Shown: in pieces, positions 5,490 through 10,524 of the stretch
How positions within the stretch are numbered: position 1 is the first letter of the stretch
Layout of the letters: every line of letters starts with the position of its first letter
NCBI GenBank assembly: GCA_964359435.1
Contig: CAYHSY010000033.1
Location: forward strand, 1 to 10,524
Reading direction: 5' to 3'
Origin: CAYHSY01 sp964359435
GTDB taxonomy: Bacteria > Patescibacteriota > Minisyncoccia > UBA6257 > JAUSGH01
DNA: 10,524 bases
Notes under the pieces: generated by a model
Database searches by the model: none
What the model was told of the DNA's origin: nothing
What the model saw: the letters and a program-made list of their open reading frames with translations, nothing else
Position numbers and translations under genes: made by a program

Positions 5490-5699
5490 TCAACGCTTGC
5501 CGCCCATCAAGGCCCGGAGGGCCTCCACGACACTCTGGTCGTGGCGCCGCTTCTCCGCCATGCGTTTGTAATCCTTGAAGGCCGACAGGGAAAAACAGAT
5601 GAAGCACAGACCGGTAAAAGCCAGGACAGCCAGGGAAAGGTTCCGCATGTGCTTCTGGAAGGCCTCCTGAAGAAAATTGGAAGAACGGTTATCCGACAT
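5490..5699 (-). CDS. Small membrane protein, 69 aa, unknown function
   Basis: One hydrophobic span (residues 20-42, SLAVLAFTGLCFICFSLSAF) is flanked by a polar N-terminus (MSDNRSSNFLQEAFQKHMRN) and a basic C-terminal helix (KDYKRMAEKRRHDQSVVEALRALMGGKR). This suggests a single-pass protein with cytoplasmic positive charge after the helix. An SD (GGAGG) stands eight bases before the ATG, a TATAAT promoter lies upstream and a terminator follows directly, so it is an independent unit. The plus-strand and other minus-strand readings of this region are shadows. No family recognised. It resembles the 47-aa gene in being a small, well-signalled membrane protein among large secreted ones. Confidence 0.85.
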   Translation of the reverse strand: MSDNRSSNFLQEAFQKHMRNLSLAVLAFTGLCFICFSLSAFKDYKRMAEKRRHDQSVVEALRALMGGKR

Positions 5700-5752
5700 G
5701 GCGCCATCCTCCGCAAAAAAGGAACAACAGGCAGTAACAGGAAACCTATTTT

Positions 5753-5781
5753 ATTATAAACCATATTTAGCATAAAAGCAA
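5753..5781 (-). promoter_or_regulatory. Promoter of the 69-aa gene
   Basis: TATAAT (5758-5753) is preceded by a 17-bp spacer and TTGCTT (5781-5776), a partial -35. The leader would be about 45 nt and includes the GGAGG site before the ATG at 5699. Confidence 0.65.
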
Positions 5782-5792
5782 GCAAAACCGCA

Positions 5793-5825
5793 ACCGGCTC
5801 AACGGAGGTTCCCCGTTGAGCCGGT
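5793..5825 (-). terminator. Terminator after the Cys-rich gene pair
   Basis: A perfect 13-bp stem (arms 5793-5805 and 5813-5825, 7-base loop) lies 24 bases after the stop of the 385-aa gene. The minus strand continues with a moderately T-rich stretch (TGCGGTTTTGCTTGCTTTT). A lesser stem, AAGCC/GGCTT, lies at 5836-5850. Together they most likely end the transcript from the right-hand cluster. Confidence 0.7.
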
Positions 5826-5849
5826 CTTAGGCATTAAGCCAAAAGGGCT

Positions 5850-7007
5850 TCACTGCGTTTGAATAGTCCCCCTGCCTCCACCAATCAATTGACCGCCGCC
5901 GCCCTGCTGAACCGCGCCTCCGGTACCTGGCACGCCAGTCGGCGCAGAGCCGGTCCGTTGCGGTGCCTGCTGACCGCCAACCTGCCTCAAAGCGCCGCCA
6001 GAAGAGGGTAAACCGCTTAATTGCTGGCCTGATTGTTGACGTGATCCCGATGATCCCAATGATTCCAGAATTGCCTGAGTTAATTTGCTGGAATATCGCG
6101 GCTCCCCAATTAGCTGGCCGTCAAACGAAAGAGTATACCTGCCAGTTGGGCTACCCTCACTGTCTGTTTCAAACTCAACTTCCAGATCCGGCAGTGAATC
6201 GCGTGTCCAGACAACCCTCTTGCCGGGTATAACAGACGCATTGTAAGCACCCTTCTCGCCTTTCAATATCCCCTTCAACACCGGTGCCTTTGGCGGCCCC
6301 GCCGGTTGTTTCAAAGCGCCGACCTTACCATCCCCTTCTTTTGGGACACAGGCAGAAGTACAATTAAACCCACATTGATATCCCGAAGCAATGCAACGGA
6401 TCGTTCCTTTTAGCCCATCCTTAGTGCAAGAACTCTGGTCAAATTGAACTCTTGGAACCAAAATGACTTCGCAAAAAGTCAAAGGAACCTCATCGCCCAC
6501 ACATCCGGTGCCTTTTTCGGCATTCCTCACAGCATCATCTTGTGCTTTTTGGGCCTCCTCAGTACGTCCGTTTTTAACACAAAGCGCAATGGCTTTAGGA
6601 TTGGCGGCAGAAAGGGCTGTTTGAATTTTTTCTTCACATGATTTTTTAGCAGCATCTTCATCGGCTTGCCGATTTTTATCTTTAGCTCCTTGATCTAACT
6701 TCTTAGCATCCGCTGCTAATGCGGCGATAGCGCTCTTTTTCTGCGCCGGAGAAAGATTTTTATTTTTATTGATTTGATCTTTTTGAGATTTCAACCTATC
6801 GCCAGCTTCTTTTATTGGATCACAAGAAACTTTCTGTTGGGGTTTACTGCCCTTCGTATCTTCTAACCCATAAGACACCGAAGCAGATGATACCACTGAA
6901 GTCTGCGCCCCCACCAAACGCGGCCCCAGTAAAACCACCGCGGCCACCAGCGCGGCTCCGGTTAAAGCCAACATTGCAATCAGTTTATTATTTTTTAAGT
7001 TTTCCAT
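5850..7007 (-). CDS. Secreted Cys-rich protein with Gly/Gln tail, 385 aa
   Basis: The N-terminus is a signal peptide or anchor (residues 9-34, LIAMLALTGAALVAAVVLLG..VGA). Residues 65-150 are Lys/Ala/Gln-rich and probably a coiled coil. About 115-225 holds most of the ten cysteines, ending in a dense cluster (RCIASGYQCGFNCTSACVPK), which suggests disulfides outside the cell. About 255-305 is a small beta-rich segment (GKRVVWTRDSLPDLEVEFE). From 310 the chain is Gly/Gln/Ser low complexity. The layout parallels the preceding 409-codon frame, so the two look like distant relatives or partners. No clear SD precedes the ATG; an extended -10 lies about 20 bases upstream, in the 33-base gap. Function unknown; cell-surface role inferred. 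Confidence 0.85.
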   Translation of the reverse strand: MENLKNNKLIAMLALTGAALVAAVVLLGPRLVGAQTSVVSSASVSYGLEDTKGSKPQQKVSCDPIKEAGDRLKSQKDQINKNKNLSPAQKKSAIAALAADAKKLDQGAKDKNRQADEDAAKKSCEEKIQTALSAANPKAIALCVKNGRTEEAQKAQDDAVRNAEKGTGCVGDEVPLTFCEVILVPRVQFDQSSCTKDGLKGTIRCIASGYQCGFNCTSACVPKEGDGKVGALKQPAGPPKAPVLKGILKGEKGAYNASVIPGKRVVWTRDSLPDLEVEFETDSEGSPTGRYTLSFDGQLIGEPRYSSKLTQAILESLGSSGSRQQSGQQLSGLPSSGGALRQVGGQQAPQRTGSAPTGVPGTGGAVQQGGGGQLIGGGRGTIQTQ

Positions 7008-7026
7008 TTCTTTGTTGCTTATTTTT

Positions 7027-7035
7027 ATTATACCA
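7027..7035 (-). promoter_or_regulatory. Extended -10 element before the 385-aa gene
   Basis: TGGTATAAT (7035-7027) falls in the 33-base gap between the two Cys-rich genes. The surrounding 16 bases, ATTTGGTATAATAAAA, are identical to those before the 429-aa gene. No good -35 is seen, which is typical for extended -10 promoters. It may give the 385-aa gene its own transcript with a leader of about 13 nt. Confidence 0.55.
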
Positions 7036-7040
7036 AATCA

Positions 7041-8231
7041 CTACTGCGAAAAATTCGACTGTGTGTTGAGCCCTCCACCGCCTGACTGGACACCGCCTGA
7101 CTGAATCGAGGTTCGCAACTGCTCGTAATATCGTCGCTGTGCCTCAATCAACGGCGAGCCGTATTGCGACGGCGTAAATCCGCCACCGGCTCCGGTCTGA
7201 ATACTCTGCACTCCTCCACCGGTCTGAATGACTCTCGGGGTAACGACTGGCGTAGTGAGCGGCGATCTGGGAGCGCTAAACTTGATACACTTACCCTCAT
7301 ATTTGGTATAACCGGCTGGAATTGCGGCATAATAGCCGGGCAAATTCGGGCATACGCTTGCCCTTATCGGAGCCGCACCCGGCACGCACCGCCCATCACC
7401 GGAGTCAATATATCCATCCGGGATCGTATATTGAACGCCCGCCAGGTTAGAACAAACGTCGGGCGGCGGAGGTGGGGCCGAGGGTGGCGGAGGATTGCAC
7501 CGACAGCCGCCTTGCCCGTATTCCGAATCACATTTAATCTTTGCCACTGAACAAGTTATCGCCCCGCTCCCGCCACTGGTGCATTTGCCGGAAAAAGAAA
7601 TTTCGATTGGGGCGTTCACGCTCAAAGTCGGGTCACAAACTACTCCATACTCGCAACGGGGCCCGCGGCTGCCATCCGGCTTCCTGACAATTTGATTACC
7701 AAATGACTGCTCTGTTTTTTGCTTATCTTTATCGCATTGCTTGTCTTGTTTTTGCAAAGCGTCTTTCATCAGCTTATCGCGGCATTGCTGCTTCAAAGTG
7801 TCGGCGACATCACCACGCTCTTTTTTAACGGTATTACCAAACGCGCGCGCGTCCCGGGATGCGACACCATAACCGTCTGCCTCAGCTTTAGCGGTCGTAT
7901 AGGCCTCCTCGGCCGCCTTAGCCGCCGCGTCGGCTTTTTGGGCTTTTATATTTTTAGCACTATTACTGCCTATATCTTCGGGACCCAACGCTGCACCTAA
8001 AGCCCTGGATTTTTCATACGCCTTATCTGCAATTTTTTTCCTAGCGTTTGCTTCCGCGTTTTTCCGCCTGGCAAGCTGCGCGAAAGATGCCGCGCATTGC
8101 ATCTTCCCGCTTGCCGCCGGACGCGCGGCAAAAACCGCCATTGGCAAAACCAATGCCACGGCAAATGCCGCTAAAATAATTTTTACGCTAAGCCGCAAAT
8201 TATTAAAATTTTTATTCATCATGGGTTCCAT
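7041..8231 (-). CDS. Secreted Cys-rich coiled-coil protein, 396 aa
   Basis: I start it at the ATG at 8231, which has AAGGA eight bases upstream. The frame is open to a TTG at 8270 but that start is poor. A signal peptide follows (LRLSVKIILAAFAVALVLP, then MAVFA cleavage). Next come a Lys/Ala-rich helical region (KNAEANARKKIADKAYEK and QKADAAAKAAEEAYTTAKAE) and a 14-cysteine region. The latter includes a proline run (NPPPPSAPPPPP) and two related units, CSNLAGVQYTIPDGY..GRC and CPNLPGYYAAIPAGY..GKC. The tail is Gly/Gln/Ser-rich and ends NTQSNFSQ. The even cysteine number and signal peptide suggest an oxidised extracellular protein. CPNL..YxxIPxGY repeats are, from memory, frequent in CPR surface proteins. 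The exact function is unknown. Confidence 0.85.
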   Translation of the reverse strand: MEPMMNKNFNNLRLSVKIILAAFAVALVLPMAVFAARPAASGKMQCAASFAQLARRKNAEANARKKIADKAYEKSRALGAALGPEDIGSNSAKNIKAQKADAAAKAAEEAYTTAKAEADGYGVASRDARAFGNTVKKERGDVADTLKQQCRDKLMKDALQKQDKQCDKDKQKTEQSFGNQIVRKPDGSRGPRCEYGVVCDPTLSVNAPIEISFSGKCTSGGSGAITCSVAKIKCDSEYGQGGCRCNPPPPSAPPPPPDVCSNLAGVQYTIPDGYIDSGDGRCVPGAAPIRASVCPNLPGYYAAIPAGYTKYEGKCIKFSAPRSPLTTPVVTPRVIQTGGGVQSIQTGAGGGFTPSQYGSPLIEAQRRYYEQLRTSIQSGGVQSGGGGLNTQSNFSQ

Positions 8232-8278
8232 TTTCCAGTTCCTTATCTCTCCGGTCCTTCGTTTCTTCAATTCTTGCT

Positions 8279-10524
8279 TTATTTTAATGATCCCTTATAT
8301 GCCGAAGTTGCGCCATAGTGATTGGGTACCCAAATTGCCCTATTGAAAGTATCCACGCCGCGATCCTCATAGCCGTCCCAGGTCCCGGAAATATCCGTCT
8401 TGTGGCCGGCTGGCCGTATCCGCGCCACCGTGCCCTGACCAAAAATAGCTTTTATACGCGAGAAAACAGATTCGGACGCCGGAGCCGGCGCAACGGGCGT
8501 TGCCTCGCCGGAACTCGGCGGAGTGGAGGCGGGCGCTGCCGGTGCCTGCTTCAATCTAAGTAACACTAAAAGGTTGTTAAGCGCGTCCACAAGTTTTGTA
8601 AGTGTCTTAGTCGACTCCCCTTGCGGTATAGGCCCACCGCCTGATGGAGCCGGAGTTGGAGCCGCGGCCAATGGTGAAACCGACGGAACGGAAGCCGGAG
8701 CAACAACAGCCGGGATCATCATAGGCGCCACCGGCGCCGGAACCCCAAATGGAACCGGAGCGGCCGGAGCAATCATGGGCGCTGCCGGAAAGGCCGGCGC
8801 GCCCAAAACAGGCGCCGGCGGCGCGACCGCGACCCCAATTGGAGCCGGTGCTATAAATGGAATAGGAGCGCCAAGCGGAGCCGGAGCCATGATCGGCGCC
8901 AGCGCGGGAACAGGAGCAGGGGCTGCGGGTGCCGCAGCCGGAGCTATCGGAGCGATAGCTAGAGGCGCTGGAACAGCGGGTGCCACAGCCGGTACCAGGG
9001 CCGGCGCGGGCACGGGTGCCTCTTCCGGCTCTGGACCCAATCCGAACAAACTCAAAATCGTATCAAAAACCGATGGCGCCGGAGCCGGTTCGCTAGGCGC
9101 GACCGGGGCAGGCGCGGAAGCCGGCTCAACCGGAGCTATGGGTGCCGCCGGCTCTGAGGCCGGAACAGCAACACTCGGCGCGGGAGCCGGGCTAGGCGTC
9201 AAAGATAGACCAACCATCTCAACCGGAACTTCAGCCGGAGCGGGTACCGGAACGGCTGTCGGAACTGAAGCAGAAACCGGCACACCGGTCGGTAGCGGCA
9301 CTTCACCGCCGGTTAATAACAAACCAACCAACTCGGTGGGGATCTCCTCTGTTTGTAAGCCGGCCGGCTCACTTGGCAAGGCGGGCGCAGGAACGGAAAT
9401 TGGGACTGGCATGGGCGTTGCCTCGCCGGAACTGGGCGGAGTGGCGGCGGGCGATGTTAACCCGAAAAATTCCAGGATCTGAATCAGAACCGGTTGCGGA
9501 GCCGGTGCCGGCGCGGGAGCAGGGACCGCGGACGCGGCAACCGGAGCCAACGCCGGAACAGACGGCGCGATAGGTGGAACTCCGCCAGTCAAACTCAAGC
9601 TGACCAATTCGGTCGGAATTGGCTCGGAAGTTTGCGGTAATGATGGCGCCGGTTCTCCGGCTAAAGTTCCCTGTGGCGCAAGAGGCGCGGGAGATGGAAC
9701 TGGAGCGGGCGGAGTGGAGGCGGGCGTTGCCTCGCCGGAACTAGGCGGAGTGGAGGCGGGCGAACTCAAGCCCAGTAAATTCAAAACCTGATCTAAAACC
9801 GGCACCGGCTCCGCGACCGGCGCGGCTAACGGGACGGCCGTCTCGCCGGAAACCTCGGTGATCAGAACATCAATCTCAATGGCTGCTTCAGGCGTTGCCT
9901 CGCCGGAACTAGGCGGAGTGGAGGCGGGCGTTGCCGACTCGGTGATTTCCCTAATTTGAACATTAAACCCATCTCCCAAAACTTGCGGCGCCTCATCAAT
10001 CAAAATTTCAATTTCCTCGATCGGCGCGGCCGGCAATTCGCCTTCCGGCAACTCTTCTATTATTATCTCCAACGACTCTTCTCCTAAAATCTCTTCGTCC
10101 GGCTCCAAGATAATTTCTATTGGCGGTAATTCCCGCGCCCCGACCGGCTCTTCTTCAAAAATCTGAATGTCAAAATCCTCTTCCCCCGCGACCTCCTCTT
10201 CCAAAGTAATTATCAAATCCTCCAAAAGTCCCGGCTGGGTTATGGGGCCCCTGAGAGAAATAGCAAACGGATCAAGTTCTTCAAATGAAACGCTGATCAC
10301 TGGAGCGCGACCCATGGTGATGCGGAAAGGCAATCCAGAAAGGGCCTCCGGCGCCTCCGAGTCCGTTATATCAACTTCGAAAATGTTGGGAATCTTGGAA
10401 AGCGAAATGGCAAAAGGCACGATTTCTTCAACTGTTATTTCGAATGGCGCGGGCTCCTCCGTAATAATGGGCGCAGGGCCCGCAAAAGCAATTTCGGAAG
10501 CAATGTTGCCGGATGCATCCTCTG
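8279..10524 (-). CDS. Giant Pro/Ala-rich low-complexity protein, C-terminal 748 aa (5' end off right edge)
   Basis: The frame is open to the right edge, so the true start lies outside; GTG at 10420 is not a convincing start because coding character continues upstream. The visible N-terminal part is acidic with repeated PFAISL/PFRITMG/PFEITV strands and Glu/Ile-rich stretches (roughly 9950-10524). The middle is Ala/Pro/Val low complexity (8640-9900). It carries four copies of a hydrophobic motif (VLDQVLNLLGL, VLIQILEFFGL, VFDTILSLFGL, VFSRIKAIFGQ), three of PTELVxLxLTGG type, and four ASTPPSSGEATP-type units. The C-terminus is a more normal sequence (DISGTWDGYEDRGVDTFNRA..NHYGATSAYKGSLK). It may be an extended surface or periplasmic stalk; export is inferred, since the N-terminus is missing. 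It lies 47 bases upstream of the 396-aa gene and may be co-transcribed with it. Confidence 0.85.
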   Translation of the reverse strand, partial: EDASGNIASEIAFAGPAPIITEEPAPFEITVEEIVPFAISLSKIPNIFEVDITDSEAPEALSGLPFRITMGRAPVISVSFEELDPFAISLRGPITQPGLLEDLIITLEEEVAGEEDFDIQIFEEEPVGARELPPIEIILEPDEEILGEESLEIIIEELPEGELPAAPIEEIEILIDEAPQVLGDGFNVQIREITESATPASTPPSSGEATPEAAIEIDVLITEVSGETAVPLAAPVAEPVPVLDQVLNLLGLSSPASTPPSSGEATPASTPPAPVPSPAPLAPQGTLAGEPAPSLPQTSEPIPTELVSLSLTGGVPPIAPSVPALAPVAASAVPAPAPAPAPQPVLIQILEFFGLTSPAATPPSSGEATPMPVPISVPAPALPSEPAGLQTEEIPTELVGLLLTGGEVPLPTGVPVSASVPTAVPVPAPAEVPVEMVGLSLTPSPAPAPSVAVPASEPAAPIAPVEPASAPAPVAPSEPAPAPSVFDTILSLFGLGPEPEEAPVPAPALVPAVAPAVPAPLAIAPIAPAAAPAAPAPVPALAPIMAPAPLGAPIPFIAPAPIGVAVAPPAPVLGAPAFPAAPMIAPAAPVPFGVPAPVAPMMIPAVVAPASVPSVSPLAAAPTPAPSGGGPIPQGESTKTLTKLVDALNNLLVLLRLKQAPAAPASTPPSSGEATPVAPAPASESVFSRIKAIFGQGTVARIRPAGHKTDISGTWDGYEDRGVDTFNRAIWVPNHYGATSAYKGSLK
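8495..8535 (-). repeat. 41-bp repeat B, copy 4 (ASTPPSSGEATP unit)
   Basis: The unit reads GGGCGTTGCCTCGCCGG on the plus strand at its start and is nearly identical to copies at 9413, 9722 and 9890. It differs from the 9722 copy at one position. Synonymous positions are conserved too, unlike the rest of this low-complexity gene. It encodes PASTPPSSGEATPV on the minus strand. Confidence 0.9.
9413..9453 (-). repeat. 41-bp repeat B, copy 3
   Basis: It matches the other copies at all but two positions compared with the 9722 copy and encodes PAATPPSSGEATPM. It directly follows the hydrophobic motif VLIQILEFFGLTS in the protein. Confidence 0.9.
9722..9762 (-). repeat. 41-bp repeat B, copy 2, with adjoining half copy
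   Basis: A full unit is followed in coding order by a 19-bp partial copy (9708-9726) sharing the same bases, giving ATPASTPPAPVP in the protein. The half copy shows that the element can be truncated or tandemly re-copied. It follows the hydrophobic motif VLDQVLNLLGLSS. Confidence 0.9.
9890..9930 (-). repeat. 41-bp repeat B, copy 1
   Basis: It is identical to the 9722 copy except at the first base and encodes PASTPPSSGEATPE. It interrupts an acidic strand-rich stretch (REITESAT before, EAAIEIDVLITE after), so it appears inserted into sequence of a different character. Confidence 0.9.

Noticed and set aside
8232..8270. Longer version of the Cys-rich protein starting at TTG 8270
   Set aside because: It is a rare start without SD, and adds a basic leader before a signal peptide that already begins well at the ATG at 8231.
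8523..9482. Long plus-strand frame (319 codons) of Gly/Ala-rich sequence
   Set aside because: It is the mirror of the Ala/Pro-rich minus-strand gene: GC-rich Ala and Pro codons read backwards give Gly/Ala-type codons without stops. No start signals or recognisable domain.
8495..9930. CRISPR array, suggested by recurring 41-bp units
   Set aside because: Spacing is irregular (about 170 to 920 bp), the units lie within an open coding frame, and no cas genes are nearby.

Overview
The window looks like chromosome from a Patescibacteria/CPR (Parcubacteria-type) bacterium. This rests on overall gene style and is not proven. Supporting points are an arginyl-tRNA synthetase with a degenerate HIGH motif, short repeat elements spliced in frame into coding genes, and a tmRNA gene without an encoded CCA. 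There are also many large secreted proteins of unknown family and several starts with no Shine-Dalgarno. TGA acts as a stop (smpB, the 69-aa and 385-aa genes), so the code is standard and not the TGA=Gly code of some CPR lineages. Every gene I can support lies on the minus strand, so transcription runs from high to low coordinates.

Region 10524-5850 (transcription order): the 3' part of a huge Pro/Ala-rich low-complexity protein (8279 to beyond the right edge), then two Cys-rich, signal-peptide-bearing proteins of similar architecture (7041-8231 and 5850-7007), ending at a strong hairpin (5793-5825). Region 5781-5455: a monocistronic 69-aa membrane protein with promoter, SD and terminator. 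Region 5473-2374: a two-gene unit of secreted proteins (429 and 589 aa), read from a promoter whose -10 lies so close to the ATG that the mRNA is probably leaderless. Region 2333-2069: a monocistronic 47-aa membrane protein with a perfect TTGACA-17-TATAAT promoter and strong SD.

Region 2071-1231 is the trans-translation locus: smpB followed by the tmRNA gene ssrA. The last 8 nt of smpB, including its stop codon, are also the first 8 nt of mature tmRNA. The ssrA 3' end is followed by an 18-bp perfect hairpin terminator and then by a roughly 170-bp hairpin-rich segment. That segment carries a second direct copy and an inverted copy of the tmRNA 3' end, which looks like an integration scar or a structured element. 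Region 1047-1: the 5' two-thirds of argS, running off the left edge, with two nearly identical 41-bp repeats inserted in frame.

Themes: ribosome rescue and tRNA charging genes sit beside a run of exported proteins that may form part of the cell surface. Short DNA repeats have been absorbed into coding sequence in two separate genes (argS, and the Pro/Ala-rich gene with four copies of a different 41-bp unit). No CRISPR array, transposase, integrase, rRNA or complete tRNA was seen.
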